A stretch of DNA of 64,000 bases from JABSOG01 sp965277695 (GCA_965277695.1 CBDIDQ010000063.1:62001-126000), one strand, 5' to 3'; shown: positions 46,835-57,103, numbered from the stretch's first letter. Numbers and translations: made by a program. The notes: generated from the letters alone by a model not told the origin.

Positions 46835-48471
46835 TAACTTGCCTGCTTAAACACACCCTCTTCTTTACCAGTTAAGATCTCCTTGCCCCGGGTATTTTTT
46901 ACATCATCCAGTTTCAAGACAATCTCAATACGTTTTTCACCCCGGGCTTTGCGCTTAAGGTAATTATTCCAAGTGGGCGGTTTTGATTGGGTGATAAAAT
47001 CCTTCACCCGGTTTCTCATCGCAAAATACAGCGGACGGAAGAAATAATGAGAAAAGTTACCCTGCAACAGTTGTTTGAAGTGATACCACAGCACCTTGGG
47101 TTGAGTATAAAACTCGGTTAAAAAACGACGTTGATACCAGACTAAATCTTCAGCAGTCAAATCATCAGTGCGAATAACCGCTGTGCCCCAACGTTTAAAC
47201 TCGCGCCAGTCTTCACACAATAAGTGCAAACCATCACCAGCCAGCGCCTGATCATAAGAATGGGTATCTGGGTACGGGGTTAAAATATTAACCGCGCAAC
47301 GCATCAAGTCAATTTTCTTGGCAAATTCAATCGACTCAAGCACGGTTTCATGGGTTTCATGGGCATGACCGACAATAAAGCTGGCCCGGGTTTGCAGTCC
47401 CCGCTCAGCCATCAGTTTATAGACTTCTTCATACTGCTCAATTCGGGTGCCTTTTTTGATCGCCTTCATCATTTGTGCACTACCGGTTTCAACGCCCATA
47501 GACATTTCAGTAAATCCGGCCTTAATCATCTTATCGAGCATTTCAGGCGAAGTCGTATTGGCCCGAGTATTAGCATAAAACACCACATGCTTATTCAATC
47601 CCCGGCGAATAATTTCATCGCACAAATCAAAAACGTGATAACGATTAACAGTCAAAGTATCATCAAAAAACATGAACAGCTCAGTACCATAGGTCTTATA
47701 AGAGTGTTCTATTTCGTCCACTACCCGATTAATATCCCGTAATCGCGGTTTGACCCCACGAACAGAACAAAAAGTACACATGAAAGGACAGCCTCGAATT
47801 GATTCGAGCACATCCATTTTCACCATACCCCGACCCGGCCATGCATATTTATACTGATCATAATTAAGCAGATGGCGGGCAGGCATAGGATAAGCGTCAA
47901 CAGTTTTTTCGTTTTTGGTGCGGATAATGGCGGTATCAGGCAAATCATTGGCGATATGCACCGCCGAAAGCTCCCCTTCACCCACCACGATATAATCAAG
48001 ATAAGGGCAATCTGCTAACGTCTGACGAGGCAATGCTGATACGTGAGAACCACCCACCATAGTTTTGATATCAGGATTAGCTTCTTTAAGGCTTTTGCTC
48101 AGACTCTCAACCCCGTGAATTTCCGGCGTGGTGGCAGTAAAACCAACAATATCAGGGGCTGATTCGAGGATCAGTTGTAAAGTCACTTCCGGTGGATAAA
48201 GTTTGGTTTCGCAATCAATGATATTAACACTGTGGCCGGCTTCTTCGAGTGCAGCGGCGACATATAGCAGCCCTAGCGGTGGCCGAACTTCACGATTTTT
48301 AGGTAACTTGCCATAAACACTATAAATGTTGGCATAAGGCAGGCGAACAAGGGTAATGTGGCGTTTGACTTTCGTCAGCTCAATCGCCGGATATTCGCCA
48401 GATGCGGCGACATCACGCTGTGACGCAGCGGTATAATTGATTTCAATACTGGTATCTACAGAGGTTACCAT
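46834..48471 (-). CDS. B12-binding radical SAM protein
   Basis: 545 residues. A cobalamin-binding-like domain comes first (PPLGLLYVAAALEEAGHSVNIID, DIVGFTATTPEIHG, VGGSHVSALP). The 4Fe-4S motif CPFMCTFC near residue 230 and the GTELFMFFDDTLTVNR and MGVETGSAQMMKAI barrel strands follow. The type catalyses radical methylation or other C-C chemistry at unreactive carbons. In a polysaccharide cluster it may methylate a sugar or a lipid carrier. A HpnJ-like hopanoid role is less likely given the context. Confidence 0.8.
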   Translation of the reverse strand: MVTSVDTSIEINYTAASQRDVAASGEYPAIELTKVKRHITLVRLPYANIYSVYGKLPKNREVRPPLGLLYVAAALEEAGHSVNIIDCETKLYPPEVTLQLILESAPDIVGFTATTPEIHGVESLSKSLKEANPDIKTMVGGSHVSALPRQTLADCPYLDYIVVGEGELSAVHIANDLPDTAIIRTKNEKTVDAYPMPARHLLNYDQYKYAWPGRGMVKMDVLESIRGCPFMCTFCSVRGVKPRLRDINRVVDEIEHSYKTYGTELFMFFDDTLTVNRYHVFDLCDEIIRRGLNKHVVFYANTRANTTSPEMLDKMIKAGFTEMSMGVETGSAQMMKAIKKGTRIEQYEEVYKLMAERGLQTRASFIVGHAHETHETVLESIEFAKKIDLMRCAVNILTPYPDTHSYDQALAGDGLHLLCEDWREFKRWGTAVIRTDDLTAEDLVWYQRRFLTEFYTQPKVLWYHFKQLLQGNFSHYFFRPLYFAMRNRVKDFITQSKPPTWNNYLKRKARGEKRIEIVLKLDDVKNTRGKEILTGKEEGVFKQAS

Positions 48472-48941
48472 CGGTGACTCACCCTAAATTGCTTACTTTC
48501 CTAATCGAATCGGCTATTTTCAGCAATTCACAGCACTTGTCAAGCAATTTACCCTTTAAAACCAAAAGCAATTTCACCACAGAGGCGCAGAGAACACAAA
48601 GAAGGTCAAAAACAAACAAGCGCATAAATATCGTTTTAAGGTTTTTCTGTTGACCTTCTCCGTATCTCCGGGTCTCCGTGGTAGTAAACTTTTGATTTTA
48701 AAGAACGAAGCGCTCCAAAAACCCTCAAAAGCCCACCCGACCCTGCAACAGCACCATGGTAAAAATATCCTTTCTTTGACCTTCAATGCTTTATTCTTGT
48801 GTAACTATTCAACTGGTAGATAATTAAAAGATTATGGATGTCTTAAGGGTTTGACGGGCTTTTCAAGTCACTGGAGCCCTCCGTTCTTAAAAAATAAAAA
48901 CATTTTGACCACGGAGACACGGAGCTACGGAGAAAAGCAAG
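48472..48941. other. Intergenic region made up mainly of repeats
   Basis: 470 bases between the radical SAM and pyruvyltransferase genes. It holds the inverted repeat and extra arm described separately, and the REP-family word GTAACTATTCAACTGGTAGATAA near 48798. No gene is supported. Confidence 0.6.
48578..48690. repeat. MITE-like imperfect inverted repeat
   Basis: ACCACAGAGGCGCAGAGAAC at the left and its inverted, diverged copy (TTCTCCGTATCTCC...CCGTGGTAGT) at the right form arms of about 33 bases that both continue into the matching stretch AAGGTCAA. A third arm-like copy, TTTGACCACGGAGACACGGAG, lies at 48902-48935. Found in intergenic DNA with no gene. Confidence 0.6.
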
Positions 48942-50096
48942 CTAAATCAGGCTAAACACCTTCTGCCACATCTCCCGAATAGTTTGCTTATGTACTTGCG
49001 AATGTTGCAATAAGCGCTCAGATACCGCTTGACGCTCTTCAACTATCGAGGCCATTTGGACTTTAAGTTCAGTGGCATTATCCACCGGGATTAAATAATC
49101 GTTGCATTGATAATACTCATACAGGGCTTCATATTTGTGGCTCCAGCTGGTTGCCAGTGTTGGTACGCCCTGACTCAGACCACTAACACAGCCATGAAAG
49201 CGCGACGACAGACAAAAAACGCTTAGGCTGATAATCTTTTTCACTTCAAGGGCATTAAACCCAGTCATTAATAACGGTTTATTAGGTAGGCGGTCAACCA
49301 AGGTTTGACAAATTTCTAAATCCTTGTCGCCTTCATGATTCAATAACACGGGCACTAACCCCAATACTTGAACAGTGAGGATGCCTTCGATAAGAAATTG
49401 TAGATAACGTTCGTGATGGCCCAAAGTTTTACCAGCAAACATCTTATGATTGGGGATGATGCAAACAAACTTCTCAGGCAACTTAACTGCCAGCTTAACA
49501 TCATCCACCTGGAGTAACGGGGTAAAATCAGGAAAACACTGGGCTTTACACATCCCATCCAGTGGCTTTAAAGACAGATAAGATTGTTGATCCCGACTAA
49601 TCACCAACCTCGACAGTTTGAGGATTTGGGTCATCAAACGACGATTTCGGTTATCTTCAAAAGGCCCAAACGCCTGAGGTAAAAACAAATAATGATGGTG
49701 GTGGCGCGCAATACGCTTTAATTGTTTAAGGGTTTCTTTAAGCCGCCTTGAACCCCACTTATCGCTATATACAAAGCCACTGGCATCCAGCACCACATCA
49801 ATGTCTTTTTCCACCACAATGCCAAAGTGCTTTAACTGCCTGATCACCACAGCTGGGGCAATATTACCCAACCAAGTCCAGTCAACACCTAAAAACTTGA
49901 AACTGAACTTTTGCCAAGCCCCCAACGCCGCCCGTTTTTCAAACGGTAATAAGCTGCCCGGCGACAATACCAGCTGATAATCATCAAACTGCTCATCAAG
50001 CACAGCAATAATGCTGCGTAGCATCAACTCAGCACCTTTATTGGAGAATTCGACGCCTTTGATCTCTATTTTCATTGTTTTCATGATCTTACTCAT
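48942..50096 (-). CDS. Polysaccharide pyruvyl transferase family protein
   Basis: 384 residues. IEIKGVEFSNKGAELMLRSIIAVLDEQF is the N-terminal nucleotide-fold motif. DVVLDASGFVYSDKWGSRR, HYLFLPQAFGPFEDNRNR, IIPNHKMF and VFCLSSRFHGCVSGLSQGVPTLATSWSHKY are the conserved blocks of the CsaB/WcaK family. It would add a pyruvate ketal to a sugar, giving the polymer negative charge. It lies 45 bases after the nitroreductase gene. Some members have other, unknown donors. Confidence 0.85.
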   Translation of the reverse strand: MSKIMKTMKIEIKGVEFSNKGAELMLRSIIAVLDEQFDDYQLVLSPGSLLPFEKRAALGAWQKFSFKFLGVDWTWLGNIAPAVVIRQLKHFGIVVEKDIDVVLDASGFVYSDKWGSRRLKETLKQLKRIARHHHHYLFLPQAFGPFEDNRNRRLMTQILKLSRLVISRDQQSYLSLKPLDGMCKAQCFPDFTPLLQVDDVKLAVKLPEKFVCIIPNHKMFAGKTLGHHERYLQFLIEGILTVQVLGLVPVLLNHEGDKDLEICQTLVDRLPNKPLLMTGFNALEVKKIISLSVFCLSSRFHGCVSGLSQGVPTLATSWSHKYEALYEYYQCNDYLIPVDNATELKVQMASIVEERQAVSERLLQHSQVHKQTIREMWQKVFSLI

Positions 50097-50141
50097 CTCT
50101 TCAAAGCCATATCAACAACAACCACTCGACATTACTTAACT

Positions 50142-51227
50142 TTACTCAACATAGCGGATCAATTGATCAGCCGATTTCTTATGAGAAAAAGGGATTTTCC
50201 CCTGAGCTTCACCATAACCGACTGCAATTAACATAATAGGCCGTACCGTGTCAGGTAACCCGAGCAAATCAACCATTTTTTGTTCACTCGCTTCAATATC
50301 CGGCCAATTTATAGGACAAGAACTTAACCCCAAGGTTTCCAGTGCCAACAACAACTGCATACTCGCTAATGTACTGTCGATATAAACCAAATGCCGATCC
50401 CGCTCGGTCGGATAATAAGCCAGATCAGCTGTAACGACTATAGTACAAGGAACGTTATGAGCAAAGCCCTTGGTTCCCATTGGTGTATCAATCAGTTTTT
50501 GACCCAGTTTTTTCTCATCAGCAATATAAAATTGATAAGGCTGGCGATTACAAGCACTCGGAGCCTGCGAAGCCATCGTTACCGCCTGCTCTAACAACAA
50601 ACGATCGACCGGTTTTTGTTCAAACCAACGCACCGAACGCCGTTGAGTACACAAAGCCAAAAACGCCTCAGCACTGACCGTCGAACGAACTTTATGAGCA
50701 AAATGATAAGGAATACTACTGCTATCAGCATGGACTTTTTCATTATCAATATCGAAAAACCGTTGCTTCACTTGCTCTGGCAGTAAATCGGCGTCAACGG
50801 CTGCAAAGTACTCACTTAATACATCTCTTGCCCATTTCAGCTCCTGCTCATCATGCGCCGGATTAACACACGATTGACCATAAGCCGCTACGGTATCGCT
50901 GATATAATCCCGCGCAAACATCGCTTTGCGCGGCTGCATAATCAAACCTTTTTCAATCCGATGAATATTGCGCCGCAATAAAGTATTGCTATCAAACAAC
51001 ATGCCCTTATCAGTCAAAAAAGCCAGCCGCCCCTTGAGCACCGACTGATGTTCACGAGCAAAACGCCGACTGAAAAAACAATAATATAAAGAGGAGAGAA
51101 ACCGGGTGCGAGAAAAAAACCATAAGGTTGCCAACAGCAAACGCTCGCGAGTGCGAATAATCAGCCGTTTCAGCGATTGCGGCAATAAACGTTTAATGAT
51201 TTGTATGAGTTTTTGTTTTAGCTTCAT
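50142..51227 (-). CDS. Nitroreductase family protein
   Basis: About 361 residues from the ATG at 51227, which overlaps the WecA-like gene's TGA (ATGA). The first ~170 residues are basic and of unknown fold. From about 200 the FMN-binding domain appears: RRSVRWFEQKPVDRLLLEQAVTMASQAPSACNRQPYQFYIA and ALETLGLSSCPINWPD. The flavoprotein may oxidise or reduce a sugar intermediate. Similar proteins occur in other exopolysaccharide clusters. Confidence 0.8.
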   Translation of the reverse strand: MKLKQKLIQIIKRLLPQSLKRLIIRTRERLLLATLWFFSRTRFLSSLYYCFFSRRFAREHQSVLKGRLAFLTDKGMLFDSNTLLRRNIHRIEKGLIMQPRKAMFARDYISDTVAAYGQSCVNPAHDEQELKWARDVLSEYFAAVDADLLPEQVKQRFFDIDNEKVHADSSSIPYHFAHKVRSTVSAEAFLALCTQRRSVRWFEQKPVDRLLLEQAVTMASQAPSACNRQPYQFYIADEKKLGQKLIDTPMGTKGFAHNVPCTIVVTADLAYYPTERDRHLVYIDSTLASMQLLLALETLGLSSCPINWPDIEASEQKMVDLLGLPDTVRPIMLIAVGYGEAQGKIPFSHKKSADQLIRYVE

Positions 51228-52270
51228 TGGCGATGCTTCATTATGTTGTAAAGACGAACAAACTTCCAAGCGTGTAAAATAAAATACAGATATAACAAAA
51301 ACACCAACATGAAACAGACAAACATCAGCATTTCTGACAACTGCAACACTTCACTAATAATACCGATACTGCTGAACACTGCCGCCAACGAAATAATCAC
51401 CAATAGGGCCGAGAAATCAGAAAACCCCATACGAATGAAAATATGATGTAAATGCTCTCGGTCGGCTTTCATAATCGATTGGTTTTTACGTATCCGACGG
51501 ATCACAATCGCCACCAAATCCATCAACGGCACCGCAATGATCCACAGCACGGTGACCGGACGTATTTCAATGCCCGGATGCTGACTTTTATCAATCAACA
51601 AACACACCACCAAATAACCAAACATCATGCTGCCAGCATCGCCCATAAACACCTTACGCTTAGACACCAGACCTAAGTTGAATAATAAGAATACCGCCAA
51701 CAAGGCAATGCTCACCCAGTAAAATGACGACAAATTATCACTGATCAGCAACATCGCGGCAAAAACATTAATCAATAGCAATGCCAGCAGACCGTCAATA
51801 CCGTCAATCATATTAAACGCATTAATCGCCGTTACAATTGCCCATATGGTGAGAAACTCGCCCCAGAATCCAAGATAAAAATCACCCACATAGAAAATAT
51901 TGCCGAAGTAATAAAGGTGCAGATCCCCCCAATAAACCGTCAACACCGCCACACTAGTTTGAACAATGAAGCGAAATACCGGACTGAGGTTAAATCCATC
52001 GTCAAGTAAACCAAAGATAAACAAGGTAAGACCGAGCGTGGTGATGGCCGGATTAAATGGCCAGTCAAGGCCAAATACCACCACCATAATGGCGAACGAG
52101 GCAACAATCGCCAAACCACCAATTAACGGGACTTGACCAATATGAGCCTTGCGACTATCTGGAATGTCCACCAACCCCACGGTCGTGGCAAGGTGAGAAA
52201 GCAACACAATACATAGCACACAGCTAAGTACAGAGATGCCGATGAGCTCAGCGTTTATCACTAAACTCAT
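51224..52270 (-). CDS. WecA-like undecaprenyl-phosphate sugar-1-phosphate transferase
   Basis: About 348 residues from the ATG at 52270, with GGAGAG seven bases upstream. Ten or eleven membrane helices are seen. GLLDDGFNLSP carries the catalytic Asp pair, AFNMIDGIDGLLALL the NxxDG motif and REHLHHIFIRMGF the His loop of WecA/MraY enzymes. It starts repeat-unit synthesis by moving GlcNAc-1-P or a related sugar phosphate onto undecaprenyl phosphate. This is probably the initiating enzyme of the main glycan. Confidence 0.9.
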   Translation of the reverse strand: MSLVINAELIGISVLSCVLCIVLLSHLATTVGLVDIPDSRKAHIGQVPLIGGLAIVASFAIMVVVFGLDWPFNPAITTLGLTLFIFGLLDDGFNLSPVFRFIVQTSVAVLTVYWGDLHLYYFGNIFYVGDFYLGFWGEFLTIWAIVTAINAFNMIDGIDGLLALLLINVFAAMLLISDNLSSFYWVSIALLAVFLLFNLGLVSKRKVFMGDAGSMMFGYLVVCLLIDKSQHPGIEIRPVTVLWIIAVPLMDLVAIVIRRIRKNQSIMKADREHLHHIFIRMGFSDFSALLVIISLAAVFSSIGIISEVLQLSEMLMFVCFMLVFLLYLYFILHAWKFVRLYNIMKHRQ

Positions 52271-52336
52271 CAACACACTCTCCAATTAACCGAACCAGCA
52301 AGGCCAGACAAAATCAGTCTGAACATCACTGCTATC

Positions 52337-55066
52337 TTACAAGCTGCCAATCGCGGCAACCGCAACACCCAGCTGATAAAGAATTTGCGTGGCAGAGTTC
52401 CATAACGTCAAGCTGCTCATGTGTTCAGCATCAAGCGGCACGACTATAGTATCGCCAGACTCCAACGGCATATCATACTCCACCGCAAACCAGTCGTTGT
52501 TTTCAGGAATAACTACCGAACCATCAGCTTTAATGATATACACCCGCTCTTCATCAGCACGTTGCTTAAAGCCACCACTTTTCTTGATGTATTCTCTCAC
52601 AGAGAGAGTCTGATCAAACATATGGGCTGTCGCTACATTGACTTCACCAATCACATTAACCGATTGGATCACAGGAGGAATATGCAATAAGTCACCATCT
52701 TCAAGTTGGACATCAGAAGATTTTGTCACCACCCTACCAAGGTCAACGACTAGTCGACCGACGGCTTGTACTTTAGACAAATCACTCAGCAACAACTTGG
52801 TTTCAGAGTAACTCACCATATTGCCTTCGCCGCCATTATTTTGGAAACTCTTAGCAGCGATATTACGCTTAAGATCTTCCGACAGCTTGTTCAATTGCTG
52901 GCGCTCTTTACGACGTAACGACACCCGAGAGAAAACCGCTGCTTTAGGGGCAGAAAATGCAGTAAAACCGCCGGCACGTTCAATCACGCTTGAAAGCACC
53001 TCGCCTCGGCGAATAGTATATTTGCCCGGAAACTTAAACTCACCCGACAAGGTGACGGTAATATTTTCCTGCCAATTGGGGATCGCCAATACATTGAGTC
53101 GGTCTTTACTTTTTAAACTGAGATTTTCTGCACTGCTAGTGTCTGCTACCACACTCGACAAACGAGTAAATAAATGCTCAACCGTGGTTTGATTTTCACC
53201 AGTATTTAAGCGGGTGATATCAGCGCGCTCTAAAAATGCCGATTCAAGTAAACCACCGGCCGCCGCAATCAAATGTCCGACATTACCATCTTCAGGCAAT
53301 GGATAAACACCAGCATATCTCACTCTGCCATCCACTTCGACCAACTGTACCGGTGCATCAGCTGTGCCTTGCTCGCGTAGTTTTAAAATTATCGGAGCCA
53401 ATAAGCGACGTCGAGAAAATAATGCATAATCTTTTTCTGCTATCCGATTAAGCTGGCCCTCACTGGTGATCGCCATCAATGATTTATTAGCACTGTCAAA
53501 TTCCTGTTTGTTTAACTCTTCCTTACTTTTACTGTCATCATCAATACCGACATAATCGAGGAATTTTTTCTGTTGATACTGCGCCCACAAACGATTTTGC
53601 TGACGCTCATTAATTTCGTTTTCAGTATAAGCATATTTATCTAGGCGACGGTTTTCAGCAGCAATGGTCTCGTAACGGCTAAAAATAACAATCTTGTCTC
53701 GCGCTTCTAACACCAAATTATCAACCGCAGTGTGGCCTTCAATAGCCGCAATCGGATTAAACTGGATCACACTGATATCACCTTTATGGTTATCCTGTCT
53801 GACCACTAAACCATAATTCAAATCAGAGATATCCAGTAAATCACCGTGTACACTTCTGATTACATCACTAATTTTCATCCCTTGACGCCATTGTAAACGT
53901 CCGGGTCTGACCACCGCACCAAGCAAACTGATGGCATCTTTATATTGCTCAGAAACCGCCGGGATATGCACCACATCACCATTAACTGGATTCTGTGCCA
54001 AGGTTTTTTGCTGTGATAAATCCAAGTTGACCAAGGTACGCAAGCTACCACCGTTAAAACGTTCAACTAGGGTTTTATTCGGATAAGCGGTGGATGGGAA
54101 ACCGCCAGCCATTTTAATCAAATCACTAAAGGTTTCATTATCCTTGATTTCGAAAATAGCTTCGCGACGTACCTGACCAGATACCGACACTAAATCACCA
54201 CTGGTAGGAATAAACACCACATCACCAGTATGCAACACCATATCATCAGAATTATCACCGCGAATAAGCAAGTCGTACAAATCCAGCTCAGCAATCAACT
54301 TACCTGAACGTTTGAGTTGAATTTTACGCAGCGAACCAATATCACTCACCCCGCCACTGGCAATCAGCGCATGAGTGATGGTAGATAAAGAAGAGATCGC
54401 GTAGGCACCCGGTTTATAAGATTCACCCAGCACGAAAATACGAATACTGCGCAAACTGGCCATACTGACACTGGCCTCAACCCCGATCATGCGAGATTTG
54501 ACATGAGCAATGATGGCGTTTTTCATCTCTGAAAAACTCATACCAACCACACTCAACGGTGGTAACTCAGGTACCAACACCTGACCTTCACGATTCACCG
54601 TAATTTCGTAGCTTTCGTTGGTCTTGCCATACAAGTTAACCAACACCCCATCACCTGAGCCCATCAGATAATCAGCAGGCACCGGTACATTATTTAAAGG
54701 TTCAAAAGTGCTTGGCTCACCAGCGAACAAATCAAGACCAAAACGTTTAAGCGATTTCACTTTTGGTGCAAACTGACGGTCGGCATCAAAAGCCTCTTCA
54801 TCAGTCATCTCGTCATAATCATGACGAGGCATCACCAAATTATCATCAAGATTAGCGTCCTGCTGAGACTTTTTAGCATTGCCCATGCGTTTCAACGCTG
54901 ATAAGTCAATGCCGTATTGTTTGGCAAACGCTTGTTGCTGAGCCCGAGGTAACTGTTGGAAGGTTTCCAGCTGTTGTTTGCTAGGCGTTGCCGAAAAAGC
55001 ACTTATAGAGGTGACCGTTGCACAGGCGGCAACGAACAATAAAGCCCGGCGGAGTAACACTTTCAT
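52337..55066 (-). CDS. Large SLBB-domain polysaccharide export protein (Wza-like)
   Basis: About 909 residues from the ATG at 55066; an ATG nine codons upstream is an alternative. The signal peptide ends near SISAFSA with no lipobox. A poly-export domain (ADYLMGSGDGVLVNLYGKTNESYEITVNREGQVLVPELPP) is followed by at least five SLBB repeats (VLGESYKPGAYAISSLSTITHAL, VSGQVRREAIFEI, LLGAVVRPGRLQW, VTLSGEFKFPGKYTI, VIGEVNVATAHMF). Wza is about 380 residues, so this is a long type as in Vibrio and Shewanella clusters. It would form the periplasmic/outer-membrane exit path with the Wzz-like protein. Confidence 0.9.
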   Translation of the reverse strand: MKVLLRRALLFVAACATVTSISAFSATPSKQQLETFQQLPRAQQQAFAKQYGIDLSALKRMGNAKKSQQDANLDDNLVMPRHDYDEMTDEEAFDADRQFAPKVKSLKRFGLDLFAGEPSTFEPLNNVPVPADYLMGSGDGVLVNLYGKTNESYEITVNREGQVLVPELPPLSVVGMSFSEMKNAIIAHVKSRMIGVEASVSMASLRSIRIFVLGESYKPGAYAISSLSTITHALIASGGVSDIGSLRKIQLKRSGKLIAELDLYDLLIRGDNSDDMVLHTGDVVFIPTSGDLVSVSGQVRREAIFEIKDNETFSDLIKMAGGFPSTAYPNKTLVERFNGGSLRTLVNLDLSQQKTLAQNPVNGDVVHIPAVSEQYKDAISLLGAVVRPGRLQWRQGMKISDVIRSVHGDLLDISDLNYGLVVRQDNHKGDISVIQFNPIAAIEGHTAVDNLVLEARDKIVIFSRYETIAAENRRLDKYAYTENEINERQQNRLWAQYQQKKFLDYVGIDDDSKSKEELNKQEFDSANKSLMAITSEGQLNRIAEKDYALFSRRRLLAPIILKLREQGTADAPVQLVEVDGRVRYAGVYPLPEDGNVGHLIAAAGGLLESAFLERADITRLNTGENQTTVEHLFTRLSSVVADTSSAENLSLKSKDRLNVLAIPNWQENITVTLSGEFKFPGKYTIRRGEVLSSVIERAGGFTAFSAPKAAVFSRVSLRRKERQQLNKLSEDLKRNIAAKSFQNNGGEGNMVSYSETKLLLSDLSKVQAVGRLVVDLGRVVTKSSDVQLEDGDLLHIPPVIQSVNVIGEVNVATAHMFDQTLSVREYIKKSGGFKQRADEERVYIIKADGSVVIPENNDWFAVEYDMPLESGDTIVVPLDAEHMSSLTLWNSATQILYQLGVAVAAIGSL

Positions 55067-55093
55067 GTGATTTTTAACCCTTGAATAATTCAT

Positions 55094-55476
55094 TACGCTG
55101 AAAAGCCCGCTATTTTATAAGAAAGTCCTCGAAGATGGAATCGCTGTGATGATTGAATTTACAACTATCTCCCCCATTCCCCTAACGCTGATTGCTGTTA
55201 ACCTGCCATTAGCCTGTCATTCACGACTATTTACATCTTAATATCCACACCCGTTATTACTGGGGAAATAACCCGACTACCTCCGAAAACCGCCTGTCAA
55301 CCCGGCCCAAAAGCGCCACTTCAAGACATCACACCACTCACCCCGCGCTTGTAATAGCCCGCTAGATGCGGTATATAACGTCAACTTTTTTACTTTGTGT
55401 CTCAAGCCTGACTCTTTATTTAAGCATTTATCTAACTCTTTATTCTCTTTATTTAACTATTTATTAGGAAAGTATA
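55094..55476 (+). promoter_or_regulatory. Divergent intergenic region with promoter for the peptide transporter
   Basis: 383 bases. On the plus strand TTGTAA (55349-55354), a 17-base spacer and TATATA (55372-55377) form a fair sigma70 promoter about 100 bases before the ATG. The leader has repeated CTCTTTATTTAA words (55411-55455) and AGGAAAG before the start. No gene is seen here. Confidence 0.5.
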
Positions 55477-56928
55477 ATGAACAAAACGACATCACAAGAC
55501 GACCTATTAGGTCACCCGAAAGGGCTGTTCTTGTTATTTGGTACTGAAATGTGGGAGCGTTTCAGTTATTACGGTATGCGCGCCTTTTTGGTGTTTTATC
55601 TCACCGCTAAAACCATGGACGGCGGTATGGGTTGGAGCACCACCGATGCCATTTCGCTGTATGGTACCTTTACCATGCTGGTTTATATCACACCGCTACT
55701 AGGTGGTTGGTTAGCCGATAACGTACTCGGTCAACGTCGTGCCATCATCATCGGTGGTCTGTTAATGGCTGCGGGCCAATTCACCCTAGGTACCCCTCAT
55801 GCTTATGTCGTCGGCATGGAAGAAACCTTCTTCTATATCGGCCTAGGTTTAATTGTTGCTGGTAACGGTTTATTCAAACCAAACATCTCAACCATGGTAG
55901 GTGACCTTTATAAAGAAGGCGATCACCGTCGTGATGGTGCTTACACTATCTTCTACATGGGCATCAACTTAGGTGCGGCTTTTGCGCCACTAATTGTTGG
56001 TACCATCGCTGAAAAATTTGCTTGGCAATATGGTTTTGTCGCCGCCGGTATCGGTATGATCATCAGTGTTATCATGCAGTTAAGTATGGGTAACAAATAC
56101 CTCGGCGACATTGGTGTGGTGCCCGCCGCCAAACGCCCTGAAGCCCAAGTAAACCTTGACGAATCGGGTAACAAAACGCCGTTAACCAAAGAAGAATTTG
56201 ACCGTATTAAAGTTATTTTCATCATGGGTGTTTTCACCATCGTCTTCTGGGCTGGCTTTGAACAAGCTGGCGGATTAATGAACTTATATGCCAAAGACTT
56301 CACCGACCGTGACGTGATGGGTTTTGAAGTACCTGCCACTTGGTTCCAATCCGTTAACGCCATCTTTATCGTTATCTTCGCCCCTGTCATCGCTTCCATT
56401 TGGATCAAGATGGGCAGTAATGAACCCAATTCACCGGTCAAATTTGGCCTCGGTTTGCTGTTTCTCGCCGTTGGTTTCCTCTTTATGATTGGCGCAGCCG
56501 TTCAGCAAGGCGGCGATATTTCTGTTAAAACCAGTATGATTTGGTTGATTTTAGCTTACTTATTCCACACCTTGGGTGAGCTATGTTTATCACCGATTGG
56601 TCTATCAATGGTAACCAAGTTAGCTCCAATACGATTAGCTTCATTAATGATGGGTCTGTGGTTTGGCTTTACTGCACTAGCGAACAAAGTTGCCGGTTTT
56701 GTCGGTCAATTTGTTGGTGAAGGTGAAGAGCAAGTCAACAACGCCCTGAACATCTTTGCTGGTATCGCCATCACAGCGGTGATTTCTGCTGTCATCATGT
56801 TCTTAATCAGTGGCACCTTAGTGCGCTGGATGCATGGTGCAGAAGGTCCAAGCCACAAAGCGACCGAAGAAGAAAAACTCGACGAAGAAATTGCCGTCAC
56901 CGCCGACCATGAAGGCATTAAACATTAA
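55477..56928 (+). CDS. POT family proton-dependent oligopeptide transporter
   Basis: 483 residues with about 14 membrane helices. FGTEMWERFSYYGMRAFLVFYLT holds the ExxERFxYYG proton-coupling motif, and GLFKPNISTMVGDLYKEGD and FYMGINLGAAFAPLIVGTIAE the other conserved POT sequences. It imports di- and tripeptides. It is monocistronic, with its own promoter and a strong terminator, and is unrelated to the glycan genes around it. A bicarbonate/amino-acid peptide role is typical of marine bacteria. Confidence 0.95.
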   Translation: MNKTTSQDDLLGHPKGLFLLFGTEMWERFSYYGMRAFLVFYLTAKTMDGGMGWSTTDAISLYGTFTMLVYITPLLGGWLADNVLGQRRAIIIGGLLMAAGQFTLGTPHAYVVGMEETFFYIGLGLIVAGNGLFKPNISTMVGDLYKEGDHRRDGAYTIFYMGINLGAAFAPLIVGTIAEKFAWQYGFVAAGIGMIISVIMQLSMGNKYLGDIGVVPAAKRPEAQVNLDESGNKTPLTKEEFDRIKVIFIMGVFTIVFWAGFEQAGGLMNLYAKDFTDRDVMGFEVPATWFQSVNAIFIVIFAPVIASIWIKMGSNEPNSPVKFGLGLLFLAVGFLFMIGAAVQQGGDISVKTSMIWLILAYLFHTLGELCLSPIGLSMVTKLAPIRLASLMMGLWFGFTALANKVAGFVGQFVGEGEEQVNNALNIFAGIAITAVISAVIMFLISGTLVRWMHGAEGPSHKATEEEKLDEEIAVTADHEGIKH

Positions 56929-56935
56929 TTGTGTC

Positions 56936-56965
56936 GCGGTAGGAGCGAGCTCCAGCTCGCGATTT
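56936..56965 (+). repeat. REP-like palindrome
   Basis: CGCGGTAGGAGCGAGCTCCAG plus GCTCGCGA forms a hairpin (GCGAGCT...AGCTCGC). The same element in variant form lies at 11700-11728. Confidence 0.7.
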
Positions 56966-56993
56966 GTGCCTAACAGTTAGCAATTGAAAAAAC

Positions 56994-57020
56994 AAAAAGC
57001 CCGATAACCTCGGGCTTTTT
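56994..57020 (+). terminator. Rho-independent terminator after the peptide transporter gene
   Basis: AAAAAGCCCGA, TAACC, TCGGGCTTTTT is a perfect 11-bp stem with a T-tail. It lies about 65 bases after the stop and is usable in both directions. Confidence 0.95.
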
Positions 57021-57037
57021 CTTATTACCCCTAAAAA

Positions 57038-57069
57038 CGAGAATGAATTCTCGTCTACGCAGCGTAGAC
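57038..57069. repeat. Two abutting short stem-loops
   Basis: CGAGAAT-GA-ATTCTCG and GTCTACGC-A-GCGTAGAC share one base (57053). They may be part of a REP element or the leader of the next gene. Confidence 0.5.
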
Positions 57070-57103
57070 AAGGTTTTAACCTCATTGCCAGAGAAAGCAT
57101 GTC

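Noticed and set aside
48574..48786. A 70-codon minus-strand frame between the radical SAM and pyruvyltransferase genes
   Set aside because: It lies entirely on the repeat arms and has no family resemblance.
55953..56441. A 162-codon open frame on the minus strand inside the peptide transporter gene
   Set aside because: It runs antisense to the certain POT gene and has no family resemblance or start signals. It is a shadow of the codon usage.
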